Shown: positions 48,236 through 57,833, counted from the stretch's first letter. The stretch is 64,000 nt of DNA from Sphingobacteriales bacterium (GCA_021299095.1 JAJTFW010000010.1:38126-102125); one strand, 5' to 3'. Notes: generated by a model from the letters alone, not told the origin. Numbers and translations are program-made.

Positions 48236-48859
48236 ATGATGCGATTCCTACGACTGCTCAGCTTCACCCTGCTCCTGCTTAACGGCAACACGACTCTCCA
48301 CGCACAACACAACATGTTGATGCTGAATGGCCGAAAGGTGAGTATGACCGAATACAGGATAACCGGGGATGAAATCAAATACAGCATTGTAAGTGAAAAA
48401 CACACCCGCCATCGCAGTGCTGATCGCTATGATGTGTTCTCCATCACCGCTCCGGATGGAAAAGAAACCATCCTTTACAGCCCAATCGATAGCCTTGACT
48501 TTAGCATTGAGGAGGCCCGTCAGTTCATTTCCGGAGAACAAGCCGGCCGAAGCTACCACATGCGAAAAGGCCGAACCGAGGTATTGTCGGCCGCCGTTGG
48601 TATCGGCTCCGGTTTTCTGGGCTTCTACTCCCTACCGGTTCCGATGATTTATAGCGTCATTGTAGGCCGGTTTAATCCCTCTCATCTACGGGTGCCCGAG
48701 GGAGTCGATCCGGAAGTACGAACCACGGAGGCCTACCGCATGGGATACGATAAGGGAGTCAGAAACTTGCGTATACAACGCGCCATGAAGTGGGGTTATA
48801 TTGGATTGGGTGCAGGACTAACCGGGCTCCTGATCTACGGCATTTCGCAACACGATTAA
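48236..48859 (+). CDS. exported membrane protein of unknown function
   Basis: About 207 residues: signal peptide ([18 protein letters not shown]), then a small strand-rich domain ([43 protein letters not shown]). Two hydrophobic segments follow ([24 protein letters not shown] and [18 protein letters not shown]), with a polar stretch between them. The start is 48236 or 48239. I do not recognise the family. The UbiA-like gene starts 19 bases downstream. Confidence 0.75.
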   Translation: MMRFLRLLSFTLLLLNGNTTLHAQHNMLMLNGRKVSMTEYRITGDEIKYSIVSEKHTRHRSADRYDVFSITAPDGKETILYSPIDSLDFSIEEARQFISGEQAGRSYHMRKGRTEVLSAAVGIGSGFLGFYSLPVPMIYSVIVGRFNPSHLRVPEGVDPEVRTTEAYRMGYDKGVRNLRIQRAMKWGYIGLGAGLTGLLIYGISQHD

Positions 48860-48878
48860 TTTCTTTAACCTCTACAGG

Positions 48879-49634
48879 GTGTCATTCCCAACGCGGTGGA
48901 AATCGGCCTTCTACACCGCCGCTGCGGCCTTCGCGTGGTGTTTTGGCGACCCGTTTTCGTCTGTTGAAGCACCTTGGATGCTTGCTGTGTCGCTAGGTCT
49001 GATGACCTTCACTGTATACATGCCCATCCGAAAATCGCCCTGGAGTTATTTACCGGGACTGGCTTGCTTTGCAATGGCTTTTAGCCAAACCATGTTCCCC
49101 GACATGCTTACCCGGCTGCTTACTCTGCTTGCTGCATCAGCCTGTTGCTTTCTTTACATGGGGTATTACCCCGGATTTTTGAACCCGCTTCCAAAGGCGC
49201 ATTCCCTTTCACGATTACTCATCCTCAAAAATGTATCCATTGCTCTCGCCTGGACCCTGGCCACCATCTTTATCGTTACGCCCTTCCCTCCAATAGGTTG
49301 GGCGATACATCGGTTTTTATTCGTGTTCGGCTTGAGTCTTGCCGCTGATTTACGGGACATAAAACGCGACCAAGGTTTGGGGATTACAACTGTTGCATCG
49401 CTACTTGGACACGACAAAACAAAATGGCTTGCGGCCGTGATTGTCTTTACTTCGAGCTTGACCTTACTCACACTTGATGAACCTTTTAGTGCTGGCCTGC
49501 TTTGGGCAAGTCTGGCTTCGTTCATCTGTGGAGTCATCGTCCTTTGTTTACGCCAATCCATACCGGAACAGCGTTTCGGCCCGTTGATTGATGGCTTGAT
49601 GGTATTCACCGCAGTGGGGACAATGCTCTTTTAG
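48879..49634 (+). CDS. divergent UbiA-like membrane prenyltransferase homologue
   Basis: A 251-residue protein with about eight membrane helices. The loop FGLSLAADLRDIKRDQGLGIT matches the second aspartate motif of UbiA-type prenyltransferases, which bind a prenyl diphosphate through magnesium. The first motif (NDxxDxxxD) is not visible where it should be, in the N-terminal third. It may be a reduced or inactive family member. The start is a GTG at 48879. A partner prenyl-diphosphate synthase is encoded about 15 kb away. Confidence 0.65.
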   Translation: MSFPTRWKSAFYTAAAAFAWCFGDPFSSVEAPWMLAVSLGLMTFTVYMPIRKSPWSYLPGLACFAMAFSQTMFPDMLTRLLTLLAASACCFLYMGYYPGFLNPLPKAHSLSRLLILKNVSIALAWTLATIFIVTPFPPIGWAIHRFLFVFGLSLAADLRDIKRDQGLGITTVASLLGHDKTKWLAAVIVFTSSLTLLTLDEPFSAGLLWASLASFICGVIVLCLRQSIPEQRFGPLIDGLMVFTAVGTMLF

Positions 49635-49662
49635 CTTGACCGAGCTTTTCCATCAAGCCCCG

Positions 49663-49670
49663 TACCTTTG
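49663..49670 (+). promoter_or_regulatory. -7 promoter element for the barrel protein at 49682
   Basis: TACCTTTG, a full TAnnTTTG match, lies 11 bases before the ATG. Confidence 0.6.
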
Positions 49671-49681
49671 GTCAGATTAAC

Positions 49682-50356
49682 ATGAGAACCCTGCTACTCT
49701 GCGCTATCATCATGTCGGCCACTCCGGCATTTGTTTCAGCACAAACGCAAGAGGATCGGAAATGGAATCCGTTTTTCAACCTTGACCAATATGCCTCGTT
49801 TATCGGCAAGCGTGGAGCGGATGTATGGGGGTTTAGAACCGGAATCGAATGGAACAAAACCTGGCGCTTTGGTGCAGGATACAACAAACTGAGCTCTGAC
49901 ATCATCGAAGAGAAAGCCCTCCCGGCAACCGAACGCCCATTCTCGGACCAGGACACAGTAAAAGCACAACTATTCTTCAATTTCTACCCTGTAATGGGTG
50001 AGGCCATTTTTTTTCGCAAGGACCCCTGGCAAGCCAGTGCAGTGTTCCTGATGGGCTATGGCCAATCCTATTTCTCCTATTACGACCGGGATAATATCAG
50101 ACGCCCCTTGTACAAACGTGGAGTGTTCGGTATGCAGCCCGGCTGCAATGTTCAGTATAAACTAATCCGCTGGGTTGGCTTGACAGCAGGCCTGGGGTAT
50201 CGGTTCATGTTGATCAATAATCCCGAAATCGAAACCCGATTGGACTCACCTGTTCTCTCCCTGGGCGTTCGCGTGTTTCTGGGCGAAATATGGAAGAGCA
50301 TCCGCGGAAAAGAAGTCGGCGATTCGGTTGGACCCGGCAGAGGCAACAATCCCTGA
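49682..50356 (+). CDS. small outer-membrane beta-barrel protein
   Basis: A 224-residue exported protein. The signal peptide ends FVSAQT. The mature part has short alternating strands rich in aromatics (WGFRTGIEWNKTWRFGAGYNKL, AQLFFNFYPVMGEAIFF, VGLTAGLGYRFMLI) and ends in a barrel-like VLSLGVRVFLGEIW followed by a polar tail. No family or function is recognised beyond the fold. Confidence 0.75.
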   Translation: MRTLLLCAIIMSATPAFVSAQTQEDRKWNPFFNLDQYASFIGKRGADVWGFRTGIEWNKTWRFGAGYNKLSSDIIEEKALPATERPFSDQDTVKAQLFFNFYPVMGEAIFFRKDPWQASAVFLMGYGQSYFSYYDRDNIRRPLYKRGVFGMQPGCNVQYKLIRWVGLTAGLGYRFMLINNPEIETRLDSPVLSLGVRVFLGEIWKSIRGKEVGDSVGPGRGNNP

Positions 50357-50357
50357 C

Positions 50358-50365
50358 TATCTTTG
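50358..50365 (+). promoter_or_regulatory. -7 promoter element for the dCMP deaminase gene
   Basis: TATCTTTG, a full match, lies exactly four bases (ttcg) before the ATG at 50370 and overlaps the final base of the TGA codon region of the preceding gene. Confidence 0.65.
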
Positions 50366-50369
50366 TTCG

Positions 50370-50831
50370 ATGAGTAAAATCAGCTTCGACCAGCTTTACA
50401 TGGAACTGGCCGGCAACTTGGCCTTGAAATCCCACTGCGTAAAAATGAAAGTTGGAGCCGTCATTGCCAAAGACACCCGGATCGTTTCGCTCGGATACAA
50501 CGGACCTCCTGCCGGAACACACAATTGCGACGAGGAATGGCCAGAAACCGGATGTCCGAGAGACCGCAAAGGAGGTTGCTCGTTGGCATTGCATGCAGAG
50601 GCGAATGCCATTCTTTATGCAGCTAAAACCCAGCTGACCCTTGACAATTCCACACTCTACGTCACACTTGCCCCTTGCCTGCCCTGTGCACGTATCATTT
50701 ATACTTCGGGGATAAAGAAAGTTATTTTCCGGGATTCCTACGCAGCATATAAAGGCATTGACGTAGAAGAAGGTGTAGATTTCCTCAAGCGCTTCGGCGT
50801 TGAAGTGAACCAGTACGAAACGGCTCAGTAA
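50370..50831 (+). CDS. deoxycytidylate (dCMP) deaminase
   Basis: Converts dCMP to dUMP, feeding thymidylate synthesis. The 153-residue protein is of the zinc-dependent cytidine-deaminase fold: KMKVGAVIAKD, the catalytic LHAEANAI (HAE) and the zinc-binding LAPCLPCARI (PCxxC). The conserved loop NGPPAGTHNCDEEWPETGCPR is typical of bacterial dCMP deaminases with an extra zinc site. I chose the ATG at 50370, four bases after the promoter element. The S41 protease gene follows 9 bases later. Confidence 0.93.
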   Translation: MSKISFDQLYMELAGNLALKSHCVKMKVGAVIAKDTRIVSLGYNGPPAGTHNCDEEWPETGCPRDRKGGCSLALHAEANAILYAAKTQLTLDNSTLYVTLAPCLPCARIIYTSGIKKVIFRDSYAAYKGIDVEEGVDFLKRFGVEVNQYETAQ

Positions 50832-50840
50832 CCCCCACCC

Positions 50841-52418
50841 ATGAGCGCACCTTCCAATCGTGTCTTTTTACCGCTACTACTGGGACTATCCCTTGCTTTG
50901 GGTGTTTTTTTAGGCAACAGACTGGGTCCAGTGCCTGAACGCAGTGAAGCCTCCGAAAAACTCAAACTGGTGCTAGATTACATCCGCCAGGACTACGTCG
51001 ACACGGTTTCAGGAGATGAACTTGTAGAGAATAGCATCACGGCATTGCTGGAGCAACTTGATCCACATTCAGCCTATATTCCTGCCGAAGAACTGCAATC
51101 GGTGAATGAATCACTCGAGGGAAACTTTGAAGGAATCGGAATCGAATTCCACATTCAGCGAGATACCATCGTTGTGGTTGCCGCACTTTCGGGTGGACCC
51201 AGCGAGCGTGCAGGACTTCGCGCAGGCGATCGTTTGGTCAAGGTGAATGATAAATCCGTGACTGGCCCTCAAATCAACAACGAGTTCGTGCAAAAAACAC
51301 TGCGGGGAAAAGGCGGTACAACCGTAAACGTTGGGATACTTCGGCGTGGATCCGACAAGGTCCGGAAGTTTATGATCGTTCGCGGAAAGATTCCACTGAA
51401 CAGCGTCGAAATCGCATACATGCTTGATGCAAAAACAGGATTGATCAAAATCAATCGGTTCAGCGCAACGACCTACGATGAAACGGTTAAAGCACTTCAG
51501 GACCTTCGCGGGCAAGGTATGCAGCGGCTGATTCTTGACCTGAGGGGTAATCCGGGCGGATTCCTCGATGCAGCTACCGAACTTTGCGATGAACTGCTTG
51601 AAGACAAGCGACTGGTTGTGTACACACAGGGAAAAGCCCGATCAAGAGCTGAATACCGCACCAAACGTACCGGCCTGTTTGAAGAGGGTCCGCTTGCTGT
51701 CTTGATTGACGAAGGCTCCGCATCGGCCTCGGAAATTCTTGCCGGTGCAATCCAGGACTGGGATCGCGGAATGATTATCGGGCGACGCTCATTTGGCAAG
51801 GGCCTGGTCCAGGAGCAAACTGAACTACCCGATGGTTCAGCCATCCGGCTTACCATTGCACGTTACTATACACCCAGCGGTCGTTGTATTCAAAAACCAT
51901 ATTCCGATGGCGCTGATGCATACGAGGAGGAGTTATCTAACCGCATGGCCCACGGGGAGTTCATTCACGCCGACAGCACACGCACCAACGATTCGTTGCG
52001 TTACAAAACCCACGGAGGCCGAACGGTTTTCGGTGGAGGTGGCATCATGCCTGATCATTTTGTTTCGATGGACACCAGCCATTATAGTGAATACCTCCAG
52101 AAACTCTATTCAGAAGGTGTCATCAGTTCGTTTTGCTATGCCTACGTCGACGAAGAGCGAGAAGGTTTACGCAATTACAAAAACGCAGGGGAATTCAAAA
52201 AATCCTTTGAGATTGACGATGCATTCCTAAAGCGCTTCTTGGCCTTTGCCGAAAAAGAGGGCGTACCCACCGATCAAAAGGGACTTGCAATATCCGATTC
52301 ATTCCTTCGAACACAAGTGAAATCCGGAATTGCCCGCCTGCTTTGGCAAAACACCGGAATGTATCCGATCCTCCTGGAGCAAGACCCGTTCGTACTTGAA
52401 GCACTCAAGCATTTATAG
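50841..52418 (+). CDS. C-terminal processing peptidase, S41 family
   Basis: A 525-residue periplasmic serine protease of the CtpA/Prc type. An N-terminal membrane-anchor or uncleaved signal (LPLLLGLSLALGVFLG) precedes a PDZ domain (about 85-170, NFEGIGIEFHIQRDT and GGPSERAGLRAGDRL). The protease core has the catalytic serine in DEGSASASEILAGA (about 294) and the lysine in RSFGKGLVQ (about 319). The C-terminal about 150 residues are helical and typical of the Bacteroidota branch. It is probably co-transcribed with the dCMP deaminase. Confidence 0.92.
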   Translation: MSAPSNRVFLPLLLGLSLALGVFLGNRLGPVPERSEASEKLKLVLDYIRQDYVDTVSGDELVENSITALLEQLDPHSAYIPAEELQSVNESLEGNFEGIGIEFHIQRDTIVVVAALSGGPSERAGLRAGDRLVKVNDKSVTGPQINNEFVQKTLRGKGGTTVNVGILRRGSDKVRKFMIVRGKIPLNSVEIAYMLDAKTGLIKINRFSATTYDETVKALQDLRGQGMQRLILDLRGNPGGFLDAATELCDELLEDKRLVVYTQGKARSRAEYRTKRTGLFEEGPLAVLIDEGSASASEILAGAIQDWDRGMIIGRRSFGKGLVQEQTELPDGSAIRLTIARYYTPSGRCIQKPYSDGADAYEEELSNRMAHGEFIHADSTRTNDSLRYKTHGGRTVFGGGGIMPDHFVSMDTSHYSEYLQKLYSEGVISSFCYAYVDEEREGLRNYKNAGEFKKSFEIDDAFLKRFLAFAEKEGVPTDQKGLAISDSFLRTQVKSGIARLLWQNTGMYPILLEQDPFVLEALKHL

Positions 52419-53862
52419 TGGACATTTCCTAAGGTTCGAGCCGCTCTTGTTGGTGGCCTGTACGCTTCTAAGCCGCATACCATTTTTATTCGATGGATAT
52501 GGTTCCGAAGAAGACGCTTGGGCGCTTGCATTGGTTGCAGAGCGAATAGCAACTACCGGCCACTACGAAGTTTCCCGCCTGCCTGGGCATCCTGTCCAGG
52601 AAATCGTATTTGCCTTGCTGAGTTCGTGGGGATCATTCATGTTCAATCTGACCACAGCCCTTATCAGTACCGTTGGTGTGTGGGCATTTTATCGGATTGT
52701 CCGAATCATGAACAGACCAATTGCATTTTGGTCCGGAATTGCCTTGGCAGCGACCCCAATCGTATTTATACACTCAACGAATTCGATGGATTATACCTGG
52801 GGAATGTCACTATTAATCTGTGCAACACTGGCCCTCATTTCCAACAGGATCCTGCTGTGCGGTATTCTAGTCGGAATTGCAACCGGCTGCAGAATCACCT
52901 CGCTCGCCAGTTTAGTACCCATGATCGCATATCTCTTATTTCTTGACTCAACATCGTCCGGTATAAGATCATCTATTAAACTTTGTTGCTGTGCGCTCGC
53001 ATCCACTTTGTTGGTATTTACACCGGTGTTGGCGGAATATGGCACCTCGTTCTTCACTTTTTACGAGCATTTCCCGATTCCTCATTGGACAAAAAATCTC
53101 TATAAAGGAACTCTGGGTGTTTGGGGATTGCCAGCCCTTGTAACTTTTACAATCGCATCAACCATTCAAGCAGCACAACTCCGAAGGAATTGGGGAAACC
53201 TTCAGCGGGAACAGAAAGCCTTTGCCGGACTTAGCGCAGGTATGGTGATTTTAATGGCTTTGGTATTTTTCAGGCTCCCGCTCAAGTCTGCCTTTCTTGT
53301 ACCTGCAGTACCCTTTACCATCGTGCTTGCGGGCTTCTTTTTTTCGGGCAAGCAGTTTCATGTCCTAACAGGTTCATTGCTGGCCGGATGTTTCGTGCTT
53401 GGGGTCAATCTTGCCGAAGCACACAGAGGATCAGCCCTGAGTGCACTGGCTGTAGAGTACAAGATTGCAGGTCACAGGGTCGCACTGGATCCCCTGTACG
53501 GACTAGTGACGGCAGATCGCAGTAAGCGCATCCAACGAACCGAATTCGCTGAATCGGTGGTAGCACAGTGTGAATTGATTAGACAACCTTCCGCAATCTT
53601 GTGCGGATGGTGGCTCGCTGATATTCTGGTCTTATCCAAACAGTATCCAGCGAATTCCGATGTCATTTACCTACACTACATCAGTCCAATGCAACTGAAT
53701 AGCCTGAAAACAAGAAATATCCGCATCTTTTACCTCGAGGACCAAGCCGAGTACAACGATCTGCGGTTTGACAGCGCGTTTACAAAAAACAACGCATTAC
53801 CATTCACATCCCTGCATCAAATCCCGCCGGATTCAAATGCCAGTACCTTCTCCCTCCAGTGA
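52330..53862 (+). CDS. multi-pass membrane protein resembling GT-C glycosyltransferases
   Basis: A protein of about 470-510 residues with roughly ten membrane helices. The first helix (LLLVACTLLSRIPFLF) is followed by GYGSEEDAWALALVAERIATTGHYEVSRLPGHPVQEI. Its acidic pair and R-x-PGHP loop resemble the first lumenal loop of GT-C enzymes such as the PMT/ArnT class, which use lipid-linked sugars. The start is uncertain: the only in-frame ATG is at 52330, inside the S41 gene (89-base overlap), and TTG at 52447 is an alternative. It overlaps the converging thioesterase gene by 46 bases. Confidence 0.7.
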   Translation: MPACFGKTPECIRSSWSKTRSYLKHSSIYSGHFLRFEPLLLVACTLLSRIPFLFDGYGSEEDAWALALVAERIATTGHYEVSRLPGHPVQEIVFALLSSWGSFMFNLTTALISTVGVWAFYRIVRIMNRPIAFWSGIALAATPIVFIHSTNSMDYTWGMSLLICATLALISNRILLCGILVGIATGCRITSLASLVPMIAYLLFLDSTSSGIRSSIKLCCCALASTLLVFTPVLAEYGTSFFTFYEHFPIPHWTKNLYKGTLGVWGLPALVTFTIASTIQAAQLRRNWGNLQREQKAFAGLSAGMVILMALVFFRLPLKSAFLVPAVPFTIVLAGFFFSGKQFHVLTGSLLAGCFVLGVNLAEAHRGSALSALAVEYKIAGHRVALDPLYGLVTADRSKRIQRTEFAESVVAQCELIRQPSAILCGWWLADILVLSKQYPANSDVIYLHYISPMQLNSLKTRNIRIFYLEDQAEYNDLRFDSAFTKNNALPFTSLHQIPPDSNASTFSLQ

Positions 53863-54254
53863 GCAGGCATTGCAATGCTGACACCCTGTTCGTAATCGAA
53901 ACAGACCTGTACGGATTTACCTGTGGCAGCGATATGAGGCTCACCATCACGTCTGCGGGCAACAATCCTATACTCCATTTCAAAACTGCTGTTTCCCAAC
54001 CGGGAAACCCTGCAGTCGACTTCAACTTGCTCACTAAGTAAAAGGGGGCGCTTGTAATCGATTTCGATCCGGGCCAGAATGATTCCCTGGCGATTCCAGT
54101 TCAATTCAGTTCCAAGGAGGGTGTTAAAATAATGGACGCGTGCCAATTCGAAGAAGGAAAGATGGTTGGCATTGTTCACATGACCCATAGCGTCAATATC
54201 CTTGAACCGGAGCTGTACTTGAACCCTACTCCTGAATTGACTCTCAATTTGCAT
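53817..54254 (-). CDS. acyl-CoA thioesterase, 4HBT hotdog fold
   Basis: A 145-residue hotdog-fold thioesterase. The motif FKDIDAMGHVNNANHLSFFELARVHYF carries the catalytic Asp equivalent and the central helix of the 4-hydroxybenzoyl-CoA thioesterase/YbgC-like group. A promoter element TAAATTTG lies exactly four bases upstream, so translation probably starts at the mRNA end. Its substrate acyl-CoA is unknown. The 3' end overlaps the membrane protein gene. Confidence 0.9.
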   Translation of the reverse strand: MQIESQFRSRVQVQLRFKDIDAMGHVNNANHLSFFELARVHYFNTLLGTELNWNRQGIILARIEIDYKRPLLLSEQVEVDCRVSRLGNSSFEMEYRIVARRRDGEPHIAATGKSVQVCFDYEQGVSIAMPAHWREKVLAFESGGI

Positions 54255-54258
54255 GACC

Positions 54259-54266
54259 CAAATTTA
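54259..54266 (-). promoter_or_regulatory. -7 promoter element for the thioesterase
   Basis: It reads TAAATTTG on the minus strand, a full match, with four bases (ggtc) before the ATG at 54254. Confidence 0.65.
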
Positions 54267-54290
54267 CTGAATCCCTCCGGCCGATTCGCT

Positions 54291-54298
54291 TACCTTTG
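54291..54298 (+). promoter_or_regulatory. -7 promoter element for the glycosyltransferase at 54305
   Basis: TACCTTTG, a full match, lies six bases before the GTG at 54305 and covers the alternative TTG at 54296. Confidence 0.6.
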
Positions 54299-54304
54299 CA
54301 TCAC

Positions 54305-55474
54305 GTGGAAAAACCAGGCTTATTATTCCTGACCTCGAGATTCCCCTATCCATTGGAAAAGGGCGATAAACTCAGGGCATACCACCTGATCAAGTCCCTG
54401 AGCCAGGATTTTTCAATCCACCTGTTTAGCCTTTCTCAGTCAGCACCGGCCCAGAACAGCATCAACGAACTAGAGCAGTATTGTAAATCCATTCGCACCG
54501 TTGTTGTTCCGCGGTGGAAATCCGGTTACAATATGTTGCGTCAACCAAGCCTACCCTTTCAAGTTGCGTATTTTACCGACTCAGCAGCAAAAAGAGAACT
54601 GAATGATTTTACGGCAACTTGTAAACCACAATACATACTTTGTCATCTCATCCGAATGGCTGAATACGCGAAAGGGATTGAGGGTACCAAAGCAATAGAT
54701 TACATGGATGCCTTTTCAACCGGCATGCACCGTTACGCGGAACGATGCAACCCAATGCTTAAACCCTTCGCAAGAATTGAAGCATCGCGACTCGATGTGT
54801 ACGAAGCGAAGGTGTTCGATTGGTTCAAAGCACATTTCATCATTTCGGAACAAGACCGCAATTTGATTCCACATGCCGAGAGGCATAAAATCGACATTGT
54901 CCGTAACGGAGTTGACACTACTTTCTTTCATCCGTCTGAATCGGAAAGACAATTCGACTTGCTCTTCAATGGACACATGGCCTATCCACCGAACATTGCC
55001 AGCGCTGAGTATGCTGCTCGAGAGATACTGCCCCTCGTACGGAAAAAGAGGCCTGAAACCTCATTGCTGATTGCAGGGGCCGAACCCGGTAAGCGCATCC
55101 AGAGCCTAAGCGGACAAGGTGTGACGGTAAAGGGGTGGATGGATGATGTACGGGAGGCCTTTAATACTTCGCGGATTCTTCTCGCTCCCATGCTCATCAG
55201 CATTGGATTACAAAACAAGATTTTGCAGGCAATGGCCATGCGCATTCCCTGTGTGGTGAGTACGATGGCCAACAATGCACTCGGAGCCAGACCCGATGAA
55301 GAAGTACTGGTAGCGAATTCGCCCGAAGAGTATGCACATAAAATTGAATTGTTGCTTGAAGATGACGCGCTGTACAAGCGTATAGCAGAAGCTGGTTACC
55401 AATATGTACTGAAACATTTCAGCTGGGAGGAAGAGGCGAAAAAAATTAAAAATAGTCTCTTGAACTTCAGCTGA
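54305..55474 (+). CDS. glycosyltransferase group 1 (GT-B fold)
   Basis: A 389-residue glycosyltransferase resembling the sugar transferases with the opening LFLTSRFPYPLEKGDKLRAYHL, found in exopolysaccharide loci. The N-terminal acceptor domain is followed by the donor domain with IVRNGVDTTFF, LLFNGHMAYPPN, SLLIAGAEPG, VTVKGWMDD and the glutamine/lysine-containing LISIGLQNKILQAMAMRIPCV. I chose the GTG at 54305 because of the promoter element six bases upstream. It converges on the hybrid kinase gene with an 8-base overlap. Donor and acceptor sugars are unknown. Confidence 0.9.
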   Translation: MEKPGLLFLTSRFPYPLEKGDKLRAYHLIKSLSQDFSIHLFSLSQSAPAQNSINELEQYCKSIRTVVVPRWKSGYNMLRQPSLPFQVAYFTDSAAKRELNDFTATCKPQYILCHLIRMAEYAKGIEGTKAIDYMDAFSTGMHRYAERCNPMLKPFARIEASRLDVYEAKVFDWFKAHFIISEQDRNLIPHAERHKIDIVRNGVDTTFFHPSESERQFDLLFNGHMAYPPNIASAEYAAREILPLVRKKRPETSLLIAGAEPGKRIQSLSGQGVTVKGWMDDVREAFNTSRILLAPMLISIGLQNKILQAMAMRIPCVVSTMANNALGARPDEEVLVANSPEEYAHKIELLLEDDALYKRIAEAGYQYVLKHFSWEEEAKKIKNSLLNFS

Positions 55475-57830
55475 CTTTTTGTTTAAGCAAACGTGCCATC
55501 TCTTCGCTGAATTGCCTACTGACTTGACGAATTACAACATTCAACTGCTCGAGATCTGCACACAACTCCTCGTTGGTTCGCTTACGCTCCTTGAAGTATT
55601 CAATATTCCGAATCGTTTCCTTTAACGATATTATTCCTGAACCATCCAGCGTTGGTCTGATTTTGTGTGCCAACTCTGATACCGATTTCAGGTCGCCGGC
55701 GGCGTATTGACCTAACATGGCATCAACAGTCGAGGGTACAGTTTCGTTAAATATCTCCAGCATCCGTAAGATAAAATCCCGATTGGAGTCCACATCGTAT
55801 GTCAAACCCGACAATTCGTAAAGTGGGCTTGAAATTGGTCTGCTTTTGATTTCTGAGGGAACCCGCCTGGCGGGTCGACTAACGCCAGCTTTCCCTCCGG
55901 GATTCACGCAGGATATCATTTTCCTGAACAGGCTATCTTCCTTGAATGGTTTCACCAGGCAATCATTCATTCCGCCTGCTATGCATTTCCTACGCATAAT
56001 CCGTGAAGTATTCGCCGTGACTGCCAGAATCGGAATCTGGCTTTTTTTTAAATCAGCCAATGATCGAATATGCCTTGTCGTTTCAATACCATCCATACCG
56101 GGCATTTGAATATCCATTAAAATAATATCAAAATCGGATTGCTGGAATATATCAATGGCCTCTTGACCAGAAATTGCTGTTTTAACCTGCATGTGCCAGC
56201 CTTTCAGCATGGCCTCTGTAACAAACAGGTTCACTTTGTTGTCATCGACTACAAGTACACGAATTGTTGATGGATCGGTAGCGCTTGTGAAGGATTTACT
56301 TGCACGATCTGTTCGATTTCCGGCTTTGGGATAACGCAACTCGAATATGAAAGTACTGCCTTTATCCGGTGAGCTATCAACACGGATACTTCCACCTTGC
56401 TTTTCAACCAGACTCTTGCTGATAGCAAGTCCGAGCCCAAGACCACCATTTCCGAATTCAGACGTATTCACTTGTGTGAAACTCTCAAAAATCCGATTGT
56501 GCATGTGCGCTGGAATGCCGATTCCGGTATCTGTAACGCTGAATTGCATCAAAACCGAATCCGGACCATCAACCAAAACAGATTGTTTTAGCACAACGCT
56601 TCCTTTTTCGGTAAACTTGACTGCATTACTCAGCAGATTCAGTAAAATCTGACTGAGTCGATGCGGATCACCCAAAACGAGAGGCGCAGGCTCATGTCCC
56701 TCCCAGAGATGTTTTATGGATAATCCCTTTTCCTGAGCACGAAAAACCTGTAGTTGAAGGCTACTATCGGCGACTTTAAATGGATCAAAAACCGACTCCT
56801 CAAATGAATATTCGCCACTTTGCCAACGTGCGAAATCAAGCAAGTCGTTGATAATCACCAGCAAGTTACCAGCCGCTTCATTCATCACTTCGATGTACTC
56901 GCGTTGAATTCCATTGAGCTGAGTCTTCCTGAGTAGTCGAATGATTCCGAGGATGCCATTGAGTGGTGTTCTTAACTCATGACTGATATTGGCTAAAAAA
57001 GCCTCTTTGGTTTTGACAGACTCCTGCAATTCAGCCTCCTTCTGACGCAGACTGGCCAATAGAATCTCACGTTCTGTCACGTCCTGACAACTCCCGATAA
57101 GGACCGGAGTATTGCTTTCGGAATCTATGACGATTTTTGAATGTGCCTCTATGTGCCTTACTTCACCGGATGGAAGAATAATACGATACCGTATTGCCCA
57201 TGGGGGATTTTCCGGCTTCATTAAGGCGAATGTCTCCTCTACCGATGGTTTATCCTCCGGATGCAGTAGCGTGTAAAACAAGTCCAAATCCGGTTTTCGG
57301 CTTTGATCGACACCGAATATGGCGAACATTCCCACGGACCATTCAATTTGGCCGGTATTGAATGATAAACGATAACTACCGGTTCGGCTCAGCAATTGAG
57401 CCTCATTCAATCGTCGTTCGCTCTCGCTCAGTTGTTGCTCCTTGTTTCGAAGCGCTGTAATATCAATTCCGTGGCCGATCAGGTAATCGATTTCCCCTAC
57501 CTGAGAGATTACAGGAAATAAACGGCGTGAGTAATACCTGATCTCACCGGAGTCGGTTTCCAGACACTCCTCCCATTCGAACATCCTGCGCTCGGCAATG
57601 GCCCGTTGGAGGTATGCATTTCTGGCTTGTGCAACTTGCGGGGGTCGACCCTTCAACTCACAATAATCAAACACTGTTTTCCCAATCATCCACTCACGGA
57701 TCTGGTTGTCTTTTATGGCGAATTGGTTCAAATAAACGTATCGCCCTTCCGTATCAAGTACGACCACATCTCCCTGAAGGTTCTCAAGGACACCCCGATA
57801 GAATTCAAGTTTTCCGGGCAATTCCATCAC
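55467..57830 (-). CDS. soluble hybrid histidine kinase (PAS-PAS-HisKA-HATPase-REC-HPt)
   Basis: A 787-residue cytoplasmic phosphorelay protein without membrane helices. Two PAS domains (about 10-128 and 140-255) are followed by HisKA with the phospho-His at about 284 (NISHELRTPLNG). The HATPase domain runs to about 495, with LLSNAVKFTEKG, DTGIGIP and GLGLGLAIS. A receiver (about 523-635) has Asp at about 573 (LMDIQMPGMDG), and a C-terminal HPt domain has His at about 722 (ELAHKIRP). Its gene follows the sigma-54 regulator by three bases, so the relay probably ends on that protein's receiver. Confidence 0.93.
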   Translation of the reverse strand: MMELPGKLEFYRGVLENLQGDVVVLDTEGRYVYLNQFAIKDNQIREWMIGKTVFDYCELKGRPPQVAQARNAYLQRAIAERRMFEWEECLETDSGEIRYYSRRLFPVISQVGEIDYLIGHGIDITALRNKEQQLSESERRLNEAQLLSRTGSYRLSFNTGQIEWSVGMFAIFGVDQSRKPDLDLFYTLLHPEDKPSVEETFALMKPENPPWAIRYRIILPSGEVRHIEAHSKIVIDSESNTPVLIGSCQDVTEREILLASLRQKEAELQESVKTKEAFLANISHELRTPLNGILGIIRLLRKTQLNGIQREYIEVMNEAAGNLLVIINDLLDFARWQSGEYSFEESVFDPFKVADSSLQLQVFRAQEKGLSIKHLWEGHEPAPLVLGDPHRLSQILLNLLSNAVKFTEKGSVVLKQSVLVDGPDSVLMQFSVTDTGIGIPAHMHNRIFESFTQVNTSEFGNGGLGLGLAISKSLVEKQGGSIRVDSSPDKGSTFIFELRYPKAGNRTDRASKSFTSATDPSTIRVLVVDDNKVNLFVTEAMLKGWHMQVKTAISGQEAIDIFQQSDFDIILMDIQMPGMDGIETTRHIRSLADLKKSQIPILAVTANTSRIMRRKCIAGGMNDCLVKPFKEDSLFRKMISCVNPGGKAGVSRPARRVPSEIKSRPISSPLYELSGLTYDVDSNRDFILRMLEIFNETVPSTVDAMLGQYAAGDLKSVSELAHKIRPTLDGSGIISLKETIRNIEYFKERKRTNEELCADLEQLNVVIRQVSRQFSEEMARLLKQKVS

Positions 57831-57833
57831 GAA

